Notes under the pieces: generated by a model
What the model saw: only the letters and a program-made list of their open reading frames with translations
What the model was told of the DNA's origin: nothing
Database searches by the model: none
Assembly (NCBI RefSeq): GCF_001905665.1
Contig: NZ_LIVX01000015.1
Location: 62,001-126,000, forward strand
Source: Streptomyces sp. CB02261
GTDB taxonomy: Bacteria > Actinomycetota > Actinomycetes > Streptomycetales > Streptomycetaceae
Direction of reading: 5' to 3'
DNA: 64,000 bases
Position numbers and translations under genes: made by a program
Shown here: piece after piece, positions 50,847 through 59,514 of the stretch
Position numbering within the stretch: position 1 is the first letter of the stretch
How the letters are laid out: every line of letters begins with the position of its first letter

Positions 50847-52253
50847 GTGAACCACAGCCGGACCCGAGCGGCGGCCACGGCCCTCGCCACCGCCCTCACC
50901 ACCCTCGCTCTGCTCGCGGGCGGCTGCACCACGGCCCTGAGCGGTGTCCGGGGCACCCCCGGGGCCGCCGGGCTGCGCGACCCGTACTTCCCGAAGCTCG
51001 GCAACGGCGGCTACGACGTACGGCACTACGCCCTGACCCTCGCCTACGACCCGCGCACCGGGAAGCTCGACGGCACCGCGGAGATCACCGCCCGCGCCGG
51101 CCAGGACCTCAGCGCCTTCAACCTCGACCTGGCCGGCCTCACGGTCGGTCGCGCCTCGGTCGACGGCGAGCCCGCCGCGGTCAACCGGGCGGGGAACGAG
51201 CTGACGCTCCGGCCGCGCGAGGAGATCCGCGAGGGCGCGGAGTTCCGCACCACCGTCACGTACGAGGGCGTGCCCGAGGCGGTCACCGACGCGGACGGCA
51301 CCCGGGAGGGCTGGCTGCGCACCGACGACGGGGCCGTCGCGGTCGGGCAGCCCGTGGGCTCCATGACCTGGTTCCCCGGCAACCACCACCCCTCGGACAA
51401 GGCCGGGTACGAGATCACCCTCACCGTCCCGGCCGGCCTCGAAGCCGTCTCCAACGGCGTCAGGACCGCCCGCCGCACGGCGCCGGACGGCCGTGTCACC
51501 ACCGTGTGGAAGGCGCCCGAGCCGATGGCGAGCTACCTGGCGACGGTCGCGATCGGCCGGTACCGGACGGACACGGCGACCGCCCTCGGCTCCGTGCCCG
51601 TGCTGACCGCCGCCGACCCGGCGGTCGCGGCGAACAGCGCCGCGCTCCTCGACGAGATCCCGAAGATCCTCGACCGGCAGACCCGGCGCTTCGGCCCGTA
51701 CCCCTTCACGGCCGCCGGGGCGGTCGTCACCGAGGACGGCACCCTCGGCTACGCCCTGGAGACCCAGACCCGGCCCGTGTTCCCCGCGTCCTCCTTCGAC
51801 CGGACGATCCTCGTCCACGAGCTGGCCCACCAGTGGTTCGGCAACTCCGTCACCCCCGCCACCTGGCGCGACCTCTGGCTGAACGAGGGTTTCGCGACGT
51901 ACGCGGAATGGCTGTACGCGGAGGAGTTCGGGCACGTCCCCGCGCGCACCAGCTTCGCCCGTGCCTTCGCCAAGGACATCAACTGGACCTTCCCGCCGGC
52001 CGATCCGCCCGCCGCCGAGAACCTCTTCGACCCGCCCGTGTACCAGCGGGGCGCGATGGTCCTCCACAAGCTGCGCGAGACCGTCGGGGACGAGGTCTTC
52101 GGCGAGATCCTGCGCGGCTGGCCCGCGAAGTACCGGCACGCCAACGCGTCCACGGCCGACTTCACCTCCTACGTCGAGGCCGTCGCCGGACGGGACCTCG
52201 ACGGCCTGTGGGACGTCTGGCTGTACGGCGACGGGAAGCCGGACCGGCCGTAG
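50847..52253 (+). CDS. M1 family metallopeptidase, lipoprotein
   Basis: 468 aa. Lipobox LAGGC (Cys27). The gluzincin motif HELAHQWFGNSVTP (His324, Glu325, His328) with Glu347 in LNEGFATYAEW binds zinc, and GTLGYALET takes the place of the aminopeptidase-N GAMEN loop. The N-terminal beta domain is visible (YDVRHYALTLAYDPRTGKLDGTAEITA). The C-terminal helical domain of large APN is missing, as in short actinobacterial lipoprotein M1 peptidases. The GTG start at 50847 gives a basic signal (MNHSRTRAAATALAT). It probably degrades extracellular peptides at the cell surface. Confidence 0.92.
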   Translation: MNHSRTRAAATALATALTTLALLAGGCTTALSGVRGTPGAAGLRDPYFPKLGNGGYDVRHYALTLAYDPRTGKLDGTAEITARAGQDLSAFNLDLAGLTVGRASVDGEPAAVNRAGNELTLRPREEIREGAEFRTTVTYEGVPEAVTDADGTREGWLRTDDGAVAVGQPVGSMTWFPGNHHPSDKAGYEITLTVPAGLEAVSNGVRTARRTAPDGRVTTVWKAPEPMASYLATVAIGRYRTDTATALGSVPVLTAADPAVAANSAALLDEIPKILDRQTRRFGPYPFTAAGAVVTEDGTLGYALETQTRPVFPASSFDRTILVHELAHQWFGNSVTPATWRDLWLNEGFATYAEWLYAEEFGHVPARTSFARAFAKDINWTFPPADPPAAENLFDPPVYQRGAMVLHKLRETVGDEVFGEILRGWPAKYRHANASTADFTSYVEAVAGRDLDGLWDVWLYGDGKPDRP

Positions 52254-52262
52254 CCGCCGGGT

Positions 52263-52790
52263 TCAGGAGGCCAGGCCCTTGCGCAGCACCACGCACGGGC
52301 GGCCGTGGACGCGGTCCGGGCGCCGGTCGGTCTCCTCGTAGCCGAGGGAGGTCCAGAAGGCCAGCGCGTCCGGGTTGTTCTCCAGGACGGCGAGCCGGAG
52401 GCCGGTGCGGCCCTCGGCGCGGAAGCGGTCCTCGACGTACGCGGCGAGCCGGCTCCCGTGGCCGGCGCGCCGCTCGTCCGCGTGGACCAGGAGGAGCCCG
52501 AGCCACGGCTCCGGTTCCGCCGGGTCGGGGTGGCGGCCGAGCGTCACGGCGACGGCGACGAGCCGGCCCTCGGAGCGGGCCAGGAGGACTTCGGCGGTGG
52601 GCTCGGCGAGCTCGTCGGCGAGGGCGGCTGCGACCTGCTCGGGGCGGATGTCGGACGGGTCCGGGACGTCACCGCTGAGCTGCTGGAACCTCTCGTCGGA
52701 CGCGTAGAGCGCGGTGAGTTCGGTGAGCAGCGGAGCGGGGAGGGCCGCACCGTCCTCCAGGGCCTTGGGCACGAGGGCTTCGACGATCAC
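52263..52790 (-). CDS. GNAT family N-acetyltransferase
   Basis: 175 aa. GNAT core: AEVLLARSEGRLVAVAVTLG, EPWLGLLLVHADERRAGHGSRLAAYVEDRFRAEG (acetyl-CoA loop RRAGHGSRLA), and LAVLENNPDALAFWTSLGYEETDRRP. GTG at 52790 gives MIVEALVPKALEDG; a longer frame reaches 52838. It converges on the M1 gene with 9 bp between stops. Substrate unknown. Confidence 0.86.
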   Translation of the reverse strand: MIVEALVPKALEDGAALPAPLLTELTALYASDERFQQLSGDVPDPSDIRPEQVAAALADELAEPTAEVLLARSEGRLVAVAVTLGRHPDPAEPEPWLGLLLVHADERRAGHGSRLAAYVEDRFRAEGRTGLRLAVLENNPDALAFWTSLGYEETDRRPDRVHGRPCVVLRKGLAS

Positions 52791-52903
52791 GCGGGCAAGG
52801 GTAGAGCCCCGGCCGGGAATCCGGACCGGGGCTCTCACCGTGTCGACGCGTCAGGGGCCGACGGGATACGCCGGGGACGGCGCGGGGGGCGAGGCCTCCT
52901 GGG

Positions 52904-53479
52904 TCAGAGGTTGACGCCGAAGTCGCGGGCGATGCCCTCAAGGCCCGAGGCGTAGCCCTGGCCGACCGCGCGGAACTTCCACTCGGCGCCGTTGCGGTAG
53001 AGCTCGCCGAAGACCATGGCGGTCTCGACGGCGGCGTCCTCGGAGAGGTCGTAGCGGGCGATCTCGGCGCCGCCGGCCTGGTTGATGATGCGGATGTACG
53101 CGTTCCGCACCTGGCCGAAGTTCTGCGAGCGGTTCACCGCGTCGTAGATGGAGACCGGGAACACGATCTTGTCGACGTTCGCCGGGAGGCCCGCGAGGTT
53201 GACGTTGATCTGCTCGTCGTCGCCGCCGCCCTCGCCGGTGCGGTTGTCACCGGTGTGCACGATGGTCTGGTCCGGCGTCGACTTGTTGTTGAAGAACACG
53301 AAGTGCGCGTCGGAGGCGACCTTCCCGGCGGCGTCCACACCGATCGCGGAGGCGTCGAGGTCGAAGTCGGTGCCGGTGGTCGTACGGACGTCCCAGCCGA
53401 GGCCCACGGTGACAGCGGTGAGGCCCGGGGCCTCCTTGGTCAGAGAGACGTTGCCGCCCTTGGACAGGCTCACAGCCAT
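52904..53479 (-). CDS. terD: TerD family calcium-binding stress protein
   Basis: 191 aa, a stand-alone Ter[42 protein letters not shown] (Ca2+-binding DxDLD), [57 protein letters not shown], and [18 protein letters not shown]. TerD proteins contribute to tellurite/oxidative-stress and phage resistance and, in Streptomyces, to development. The TerD part of the Mrr fusion at 36.6-38.7 kb is a divergent relative in the same window that has lost this DxDLD wording. Confidence 0.96.
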   Translation of the reverse strand: MAVSLSKGGNVSLTKEAPGLTAVTVGLGWDVRTTTGTDFDLDASAIGVDAAGKVASDAHFVFFNNKSTPDQTIVHTGDNRTGEGGGDDEQINVNLAGLPANVDKIVFPVSIYDAVNRSQNFGQVRNAYIRIINQAGGAEIARYDLSEDAAVETAMVFGELYRNGAEWKFRAVGQGYASGLEGIARDFGVNL

Positions 53480-53603
53480 GGAAAGTCCCTTTCATCGTGA
53501 TGTCGTCGCCTGGAGAAACGCGTGCGCGCCTCCGGCGGTTCCCGGAGGCCTCCCGGCGAAAACAGGATGACTCCGATGGCCCCCTGCGGGGAACATGGGG
53601 GGC

Positions 53604-54032
53604 ATGTCCGGTCCGTATCCCATCCGCGGCTCCGTCTCGCTCCCCGAGGCCGAGCTCCAGTGGCGTTTCTCGCGTTCGTCGGGTCCGGGCGGACAGCATG
53701 TGAACACCAGCGACTCCCAGGTCGAGCTGCGCTTCGATCTCGCGGCCACCGAGTCGCTGCCCGAGGTGTGGAAGGCCCGCGCCCTGGAGCGACTGGCCAC
53801 CCGCCTCGTCAACGGGGTCGTGACGGTCCGCGCCTCGGAGCACCGCTCCCAGTGGCGCAACCGCGAGACGGCGGCGGTCCGGCTGGCCGCGCTCCTCGCC
53901 GAGGCGACGGCCCCGCCGCCGAAGCCCCGCAGGCCGACGAAGATCCCGCGCGGGATCAACGAGCGGCGGCTGCGGGAGAAGAAGCAGCGCTCGGAGACCA
54001 AGCGCACCCGCCAGTCGCGCGACTGGGGCTGA
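53604..54032 (+). CDS. arfB: Alternative ribosome-rescue factor ArfB (YaeJ/ICT1 family)
   Basis: 142 aa. A release-factor-like GGQ domain with SSGPGGQHVNTSDSQVELRFDL and a basic C-terminal tail (RPTKIPRGINERRLREKKQRSETKRTRQSRDWG) that enters the mRNA channel of stalled ribosomes. Rescues ribosomes lacking a stop codon by hydrolysing peptidyl-tRNA. ATG at 53604 is preferred over 53595 because GGGGAA then has normal spacing. It is divergent from terD. Confidence 0.92.
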   Translation: MSGPYPIRGSVSLPEAELQWRFSRSSGPGGQHVNTSDSQVELRFDLAATESLPEVWKARALERLATRLVNGVVTVRASEHRSQWRNRETAAVRLAALLAEATAPPPKPRRPTKIPRGINERRLREKKQRSETKRTRQSRDWG

Positions 54033-54148
54033 GCACGGCCGGCCCCGCCGGAAACCCGGCCCGCGCCCGCAGGAGCCCGGCCGGCGTCCACGGAAGCCCG
54101 GCCCGCGCCCACCGGATCGCGGCCCGCGCCCACCGGAGCCCGGGGCCG

Positions 54149-54721
54149 TCAGGACAGGTGCCGGTACTTCCCCTGGTAGTACGTGAGCGGCCCGCCCTCC
54201 GCGGCCACCGCGCCGACCTCCAGGACCCGGCCCACGACGAGCGTGTGGTCACCGGCCACGACACGGCTCTCCGTACGGCACTCCAGCGTCGCCAGCGCGC
54301 CGCCCATCAGCGGGGCGCCGCTCGTCCCGCCGCGGGTGTACGGCAGGTCGGCGAAGAGGAGCCGGTCGCTGACGCGGTTCTTCATCGCGAAGCGCCCGGC
54401 GATGTGCCGCTGGTTCTCGGAGAGGATCGACACCGCCCACACAGGGACGTCGGTGAGCAGGTCGTCCATGCGGGAGCCGTTGCGGAGGCTCACCAGGACC
54501 AGGGGCGGATCGAGGGAGACCGACACGAAGGCGGTGGCCGTCATGCCGACGTCCTCGCCGCGCGGGCCGTCGTCGGGGTCGTGCGCGGTCACGAGGACCA
54601 CGCCCGCCGCGAGGCGGGACATCGCCGCCCGGAAGTCGTCGTTGCTCACCCCCTCAGCATGAGGGATGGCCAGATCGGACACGGGGGGCGAGGCGGGCGT
54701 CTTCTGCAGCACACCTCGCAC
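54149..54721 (-). CDS. Flavin reductase family protein (FMN-binding split barrel)
   Basis: 190 aa. Typical of the DIM6/NTAB family: RAAMSRLAAGVVLVTAHDPDD, MTATAFVSVSLDPPLVLVSLRNGSRM, VSILSENQRHIAGRFA, TLECRTESRVVAGDHTLVVGRVLEVG, and a C-terminal LTYYQGKYRHL. Supplies reduced FMN/FAD to partner monooxygenases; the flavin monooxygenase at 46.5 kb is too far to be a certain partner. The start is uncertain (GTG at 54721 or an internal GTG at 54649). Confidence 0.88.
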   Translation of the reverse strand: MRGVLQKTPASPPVSDLAIPHAEGVSNDDFRAAMSRLAAGVVLVTAHDPDDGPRGEDVGMTATAFVSVSLDPPLVLVSLRNGSRMDDLLTDVPVWAVSILSENQRHIAGRFAMKNRVSDRLLFADLPYTRGGTSGAPLMGGALATLECRTESRVVAGDHTLVVGRVLEVGAVAAEGGPLTYYQGKYRHLS

Positions 54722-54826
54722 GCTAGTCCGGGCGGTCCGGGGGCCGCATCGGGCGGGGGGACCAGTCCGGCACCCCCGCCGGTCCTAGGACCCGGGGCGG
54801 CGCCGGCCCGACCCGCGATGACCTGC

Positions 54827-54842
54827 TGTGACTTGAGTCACA
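54827..54842. promoter_or_regulatory. CRP-like palindrome upstream of the diguanylate cyclase gene
   Basis: TGTGACTTGAGTCACA matches the TGTGA-N6-TCACA form used by CRP proteins and the GTG-N6-GNCAC consensus of Streptomyces Crp. It is 127 bp before the assumed ATG of the cyclase. Confidence 0.65.
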
Positions 54843-54857
54843 GAGGCGAGTATTTGC

Positions 54858-54870
54858 TGACCCTGTGTAC
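54858..54870. promoter_or_regulatory. BldD-like half-matching site upstream of the diguanylate cyclase gene
   Basis: TGACCCTGTGTAC fits BldD consensus TNAC-N5-GTNA except at the final base. BldD is known to control cdgB-type genes in Streptomyces, which makes the weak match worth listing. Confidence 0.4.
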
Positions 54871-54968
54871 CGGCTACGCAGCTCGCTGTGATTCAGTGGC
54901 GGGGACAGTGCAACACGAAGCCGATGAGAACCCTGGAGTTGCTGTCGAGGTCTCGGGGAGAGCGAGCG

Positions 54969-56663
54969 ATGGAGACCGAGTCGGAGCCGTACGTCCGTCT
55001 CTCGACCCTGCGGCAGCTGCATCAGGTCGTGGCGGACCTCAACACTGCGCGCAGCCTGGCGGACACCCTGCAGACCGTCGCCGACGGTGTCGTCGCCGGT
55101 CTCAACTACGAGCTGGCCTGCGTCAACCTCGTACGCCCCGACGGTGACCTCGTCGTCGCCGCCTTCGCCGGAAGCTCCGCCGCCGAGGCCCTGATCACCG
55201 GCCGGGTCGGCTCCCGCGCCTCCTGGGAGCGACGCCTCGCCATGGCGGACGCCTGGGGCGACCTGCGGTTCATCCCGCACACCGAGGGCTGGGTGCTCAT
55301 GGAGGACGACGTCCCCCAGTGGCACACCGACGGCCCCGCGCCCCGCTTCGAGGACGAGTGGCACCCGCACGACCGCCTCTACGCCCCCATGTACGCGTCG
55401 GGCTCCGGCCGCGAGCTCCTCGGCGTCATATCCGTCGACCGCCCGCGCAACGGCCGGCACCCCGGCCCCTGGGGCCAGGAGGCGCTCCAGATGTACGCCT
55501 CCCAGTCGGCGATAGCCATCAGCAACGCCCGCCTCCGCTCCAACATGCAGCGCGCCCTGGTCCGCCTGGAGCGGGAGCAGCAGGCCCTCCGCGCCAGCGA
55601 GGAGTCCTTCCGCCAGGCCTTCGAGTACGCCCCCTCCGGCATGGCCATCGCCGAGATGGGTGGCGACCAGCACGGCCGGCTCCTCCGGACCAACGACGCC
55701 CTGTGCCGGCTCCTCGGCCGGCCCGCCTCCGTGATGCGGCGCTACTCCTTCGCCGACCTCGTCCATCCCGAGGACATAGGCACCCTGCTCCGGACCTCCG
55801 CCGAGGGCGGCCGGGCCGAGCTGCGGCTCGGGCGGCGCGACGGCACGTACGTATGGGTGTCCCTCCGCAACTCGGTCGTCGCCGACACCGCCGACGGGCC
55901 CCGCTTCCTCCTCACCCACGTCGAGGACATCGAGGAGCGCAAGCGCCACGAGCTCCAGCTCGCCCACCGCGCCTCGCACGACGCCCTCACCGGCCTCCCC
56001 AACAGCGCCGAGCTGCGCTCCCGGCTCTCCGCCCGGCTCTGCGAGCGCCCGGCGGCACCGGCCGTGGCGGCGCAGGCCGGCGGGTACGACTCCGCTCGCG
56101 ACGGGGGCTACGAGACCTTCGGCGCCCCGGGCCCCTCCGGATACGAGGTGCCGTACGAGCACGAACACGAGCACGGCTTCGGCTTCGAGCCGGCCGGGGG
56201 CGTGGGGCCGTACGACCACCACGTCCACCTCGTCGCCCCTTCGGGCGGTGAGACCGACGACGGCACCAAGGGCCTCGCCGTCCTCTTCTGCGACCTCGAC
56301 GGCTTCAAGTCGATCAACGACCGCTTCGGTCACCACACCGGTGACGCCGTCCTCATCGAGGTCGCGCGGAGGCTCACCACCGGCGTGCGGGACGGGGACA
56401 CCGTCGCCCGGCTCGGGGGTGACGAATTCGTCGTCCTCGCCGACGGCCTCGGCGCGGCCGACGCCGCCGACCTGGCCGTACGCCTCCGCAACGCGATCAT
56501 TCCGCCGATCCGGGTGGACGGCCGGGCGGTCCGCGTGGGGGCGAGTTTCGGCATCGGCTGGGCCGAATGCGGCATGTCCGTGGAAGAGGTCCTGAACTCC
56601 GCCGACCAGCGGATGTACGTGGAGAAACGCTCCCGCGCCAAGCTCCACCGGCGCGCGGGCTGA
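54969..56663 (+). CDS. cdgB: GAF-PAS-GGDEF diguanylate cyclase, CdgB-like
   Basis: 564 aa, soluble. GAF (about 27-187: ADTLQTVADGVVAGLNYELACVNLV, QMYASQSAIAISNARL), PAS/PAC (about 208-320: EESFRQAFEYAPSGMAIAEM, RFLLTHVEDIEERKRHE), GGDEF (about 330-560). Active site VARLGGDEFVVLAD (GGDEF 483-487), so it can make c-di-GMP; RxxD I-site Arg474-Asp477 five residues before implies product inhibition. An about 70-residue insert (360-433) with a His/Glu patch (YEHEHEHGFG, DHHVHL) separates DALTGLPN from VLFCDLDGFKSIND. ATG at 54969 has GGGGAGAG upstream. In S. coelicolor CdgB (SCO4281, from memory) this domain order is the same. Confidence 0.93.
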   Translation: METESEPYVRLSTLRQLHQVVADLNTARSLADTLQTVADGVVAGLNYELACVNLVRPDGDLVVAAFAGSSAAEALITGRVGSRASWERRLAMADAWGDLRFIPHTEGWVLMEDDVPQWHTDGPAPRFEDEWHPHDRLYAPMYASGSGRELLGVISVDRPRNGRHPGPWGQEALQMYASQSAIAISNARLRSNMQRALVRLEREQQALRASEESFRQAFEYAPSGMAIAEMGGDQHGRLLRTNDALCRLLGRPASVMRRYSFADLVHPEDIGTLLRTSAEGGRAELRLGRRDGTYVWVSLRNSVVADTADGPRFLLTHVEDIEERKRHELQLAHRASHDALTGLPNSAELRSRLSARLCERPAAPAVAAQAGGYDSARDGGYETFGAPGPSGYEVPYEHEHEHGFGFEPAGGVGPYDHHVHLVAPSGGETDDGTKGLAVLFCDLDGFKSINDRFGHHTGDAVLIEVARRLTTGVRDGDTVARLGGDEFVVLADGLGAADAADLAVRLRNAIIPPIRVDGRAVRVGASFGIGWAECGMSVEEVLNSADQRMYVEKRSRAKLHRRAG

Positions 56664-56780
56664 GGCGCGGAACACACCCTCGGCATGCCCCCGGCGACGC
56701 TGGGGCCGCTTCGGGGGTAGGTCCGTTCGGGGTAGGCTCGGCCGGTCGGCGACGGCTGGCGAGCATGGAGAGGAACCCGG

Positions 56781-57758
56781 ATGGCTGCCGGTAACGACGG
56801 CGCGAACAAGCCCGAGAACGACGACCCGTTCGGCTACCTGTACGCGGACGGTCAGGCAGCGGGCGCACAGCCCCCGCAGGGTGGTGGCTACGGCTACCCC
56901 GGCCCCGCGGCGGCTCAGCCCGGCGTGCCCCGGACCTCGTACAACCAGGTCAGAACGGTCGGCGAGCGTCAGTACGGCGGGCCGACCCAGGGGCACGGGC
57001 AGGCCTACGTCCCGCCGCAGCAGCAGGCCCCGTACGGCCAGCCCCAGGCGCAGTACGCCGCCCCCGAGACGTACGGCGGCCCGCCGCGACAGTCCCCGCC
57101 GCCGCAGCAGCAGCGCGGTGGCTCCGGCCGTGGCCCCAACACCAAGGGGCTCCTCGTCGGTGCCGTCGCGGTCGTCGCGGTCGTGGTGATCGGCATCGCG
57201 GCCGCCGTGATCAGCAACAGCGGCGACAAGGACGACAAGGGCAACCAGGCCGGCGGCGGCACGACCGCGACCGCCCCCGCCCAGGTCTCCGAGAAGCCCA
57301 CCCCGGAACCGAGCGCGGACAAGACCCCGGCGGAGCTGCCGAAGCAGGACGCGGCGATCCTCAAGCTGGGTGGCCCGGCGAGCCTCGACAAGACCATAAA
57401 GGGAGCGAAGGGCGCTGACGGCGCCTACGTGAGCTTCAACGGGGTGGGCGGCTCGGCCAGCTGGTCGGTCGACGTGCCGGAGTCCGGCGAGTACACGCTC
57501 CGCATCACCTACAGCGTGCCGGGCAAGGACGCCAAGACCTCGTTGACGGTCAACAGCGAACAGCCCCGAGGGCTGAACATGTCCAACTTCGCGAAGGCCG
57601 CCGAGGGCGACTGGGAGAAGAGCTGGACCTACACGTACGCCTACGTGAACCTGAACAAGGGCACGAACGCGCTCAAGATCTCGTGCGAGGCGGGCGATAC
57701 CTGCGAGGCGGTCCTCGACCAGGTCTACCTGGAAGCCGGTCACACCGGAAAGGGCTGA
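56781..57758 (+). CDS. Membrane-anchored protein with disordered N-terminus and carbohydrate-binding-like C-terminal domain
   Basis: 325 aa. A Gln/Pro/Gly/Tyr-rich cytoplasmic region (about 1-120: YGQPQAQYAAPETYGG), one transmembrane helix (about 123-149: GLLVGAVAVVAVVVIGIAAAVIS), a Thr/Pro-rich linker, then an about 130-residue beta domain (AAILKLGGPASLDKTIKGAK, ADGAYVSFNGVGGSASWSVDVPESGEYTLRITY, AVLDQVYLEAG) like CBM35/CBM6 carbohydrate-binding modules. GGAGAGG precedes the ATG. It follows cdgB on the same strand after 117 bp and may be co-transcribed. Confidence 0.88.
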   Translation: MAAGNDGANKPENDDPFGYLYADGQAAGAQPPQGGGYGYPGPAAAQPGVPRTSYNQVRTVGERQYGGPTQGHGQAYVPPQQQAPYGQPQAQYAAPETYGGPPRQSPPPQQQRGGSGRGPNTKGLLVGAVAVVAVVVIGIAAAVISNSGDKDDKGNQAGGGTTATAPAQVSEKPTPEPSADKTPAELPKQDAAILKLGGPASLDKTIKGAKGADGAYVSFNGVGGSASWSVDVPESGEYTLRITYSVPGKDAKTSLTVNSEQPRGLNMSNFAKAAEGDWEKSWTYTYAYVNLNKGTNALKISCEAGDTCEAVLDQVYLEAGHTGKG

Positions 57759-57790
57759 GAAATCGCCTTCATCGGAGGCGATACGGAGTC

Positions 57791-57827
57791 GACCTGTGGG
57801 CGGCGCGATGTGCGCCGCCCACAGGTC
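57791..57827. terminator. Bidirectional terminator
   Basis: GACCTGTGGGCGGCGC (57791-57806) and GCGCCGCCCACAGGTC (57812-57827): perfect 16-bp stem with a 5-base loop, between the convergent membrane-anchored (plus) and secreted (minus) protein genes. A small ATCGCC/GGCGAT stem precedes it at 57762-57782. Confidence 0.93.
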
Positions 57828-57863
57828 CTTCGCTCGGCGTGATCAATCTGGCGGGTTTGCGGC

Positions 57864-58280
57864 CTACCAGCCGATGCAGCTGTTGACGATGGTGCCCGCG
57901 CTGTTGGCACGGGCCACCTGCACCCCGATGTTGAAGAGCCCGTTGGGGTGGGAGGCCGTGGTGTCCCACGTGCTGCGCGTCCCGTAGCCCTGGGTGTTCG
58001 TGCGCCAGGGCCAGTAGTGCGTCTTTCCCCAGACGTCGGTGGACACCAGCCGCAGCCGTACCCCGTAACCATCGGCCTGGACGTCGTCCAGGGCGAAGTG
58101 GATCTTCACGTTGGCATCGGGGCCGTGGTAGTTCGAGTAGGTCATCTCACCGTGGGCGCCCGTGGTTTTGCACGATGCGTCCCCGGTGTACTCCGCGGCG
58201 TGGGCCGTACCCGTCATCGACACGGACAGGGTCACGGCTGTGGCGAGGAGCCCGGCGGTGGTGGCGATGTGACGGCGCAT
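57864..58280 (-). CDS. Small secreted protein of unknown function
   Basis: 138 aa. Signal peptide MRRHIATTAGLLATAVTLSV ending TAHA; the mature part (about 110 aa) has two Cys near the ends (DASCKTTG and VNSCIGW), suggesting a disulphide-linked beta fold: EMTYSNYHGPDANVKIHFAL, VRLRLVSTDVWGKTHYWPW. No catalytic motif. Possibly a secreted binding protein or small inhibitor-like fold; I do not recognise the family. Confidence 0.8.
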   Translation of the reverse strand: MRRHIATTAGLLATAVTLSVSMTGTAHAAEYTGDASCKTTGAHGEMTYSNYHGPDANVKIHFALDDVQADGYGVRLRLVSTDVWGKTHYWPWRTNTQGYGTRSTWDTTASHPNGLFNIGVQVARANSAGTIVNSCIGW

Positions 58281-58435
58281 GAGATTCCCCCTGAGCGGTG
58301 ACTGATTGCGGTCGCGACATTATCGCTCGCTAGTTCGAAGCGCGTCCACGGGGATTGTCTGTTGTGGCCGGTATTCGATCATGAGGCGCCTGCCTGAATG
58401 AGAGCGAGAGTCGGTGATGGGCCGTCAGCCGGACG

Positions 58436-59362
58436 TTACGCGGAGTCGCTGAGCTGTTCCGGCGTCACCTGCGGCAGCAGCTCCTCGTAAGCCGGCGCGT
58501 CGAAGTCGCCGGCCGTCGGGGACAGGACCGTCGCCGCTGACAGGGCGACTGCTCGGGCGAGGCGGTCGGGCCAGGGGGTGGCGTCCACCAGGCCTGAGAG
58601 GAGGCTGGCGACGGCTGAGTCGCCGGCGCCTGTGGGGTTGCCCTTGACCGGGGCCGGCGGGGTCGCGCGCCAGAGGCCCTCGGGGGTGGCGGCGAGCAGG
58701 CCCTCGGGGCCGAGCGAGGAGACGACCGCGTGGGCGCCCCGGCGTCGGGCGTCGCGGGTCGCGCGCAGCGGGTCGCGGGAGCCGGTGAGCTGGGCCAGCT
58801 CCTCGGCGTTGGGCTTGACCAGGTCCGGGCGGGCGGCGATGCCGCGCCGCAGGGGTTCGCCGCTGGTGTCGAGGAGGACGGGCACGGCGGCCGCGCGGGC
58901 GAGCCGGACGAGTTCCGCGTACGCCCCGACGTGGATGCCCGGCGGGAGGCTGCCGCAGAGGGCGACCGCCTCGGCGCCGTCCAGGAGCGCGGTGAAGCGG
59001 ACGCGGAACGCGGCCCACTCGGCGGGCGTGACCGTCGGCCCGGGCTCGTTGAGCTGCGTGGTGTCGCCGCTCGCGGAATCGACGACGGCGACGGTGCGGC
59101 GGGTGGGGCCGGCGGTCCCGACCAGCTCGTCCCGGACCGGCGTCGCGGCGAGCAGGTCCCGGAGCACGGCACCGGTCGCGCCGCCCGCGAAGCCGGTGGC
59201 GACGGTCTCGTGGCCGAGGGCGGCGAGGACGCGGGCCACGTTGAGGCCCTTGCCGCCGGGGCGTTCGACGACCTGGGTGACCCGGTGCGAGGCGTGCGGG
59301 GTGAGGGCGGGGACCCGGTAGGTCAGGTCGAGCGCCGTGTTGAGGGTGACCGTGAGAATCAC
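58436..59362 (-). CDS. PfkB-family 1-phosphofructokinase-like hexose kinase
   Basis: 308 aa. Ribokinase/PfkB fold: VILTVTLNTALDLTYRVP, GGKGLNVARVLAALGHETVATGFAGG (first signature) and KGNPTGAGDSAVASLLSGL (second signature, catalytic Asp in GAGDS). Resembles FruK/tagatose-6-phosphate kinases that phosphorylate a hexose phosphate. In the context of nagA and nagK it may act in amino-sugar or related hexose catabolism. GTG at 59362 has a GGGGG run at good spacing; a longer frame to 59428 lacks the conserved start. Downstream of nagA, after a hairpin. Confidence 0.88.
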   Translation of the reverse strand: MILTVTLNTALDLTYRVPALTPHASHRVTQVVERPGGKGLNVARVLAALGHETVATGFAGGATGAVLRDLLAATPVRDELVGTAGPTRRTVAVVDSASGDTTQLNEPGPTVTPAEWAAFRVRFTALLDGAEAVALCGSLPPGIHVGAYAELVRLARAAAVPVLLDTSGEPLRRGIAARPDLVKPNAEELAQLTGSRDPLRATRDARRRGAHAVVSSLGPEGLLAATPEGLWRATPPAPVKGNPTGAGDSAVASLLSGLVDATPWPDRLARAVALSAATVLSPTAGDFDAPAYEELLPQVTPEQLSDSA

Positions 59363-59442
59363 CTGTTCGACCCCCGTGCTCCGTGTACTCCGTGTGAAGT
59401 CCTGCGGAACACACGTTCCGACGGGCACTGATCATGCCAAAC

Positions 59443-59483
59443 GAAAGGCGGTTGGCCCAGACCCCCGGCCGACCGCCTCTCGT
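59443..59483 (-). terminator. Hairpin after nagA
   Basis: CGAAAGGCGGTTGGCC (59443-59458) faces GGCCGACCGCCTCTCG (59468-59483): a 16-position stem with one mismatch and one G-U when read on the minus strand. Confidence 0.65.
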
Positions 59484-59514
59484 ATGACCCCTGATCAGAC
59501 GGCCCGTACCCCGC

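Noticed and set aside
54723-57743. A 1006-codon open frame on the minus strand opposite the cdgB-like and following genes
   Set aside because: It mirrors the third-position GC bias of the plus-strand genes; its translation is Gly/Ala/Arg/Val-rich without domains. The same reason excludes other very long antisense frames, such as those opposite 36.6-40.0 kb and across 47.9-50.7 kb.
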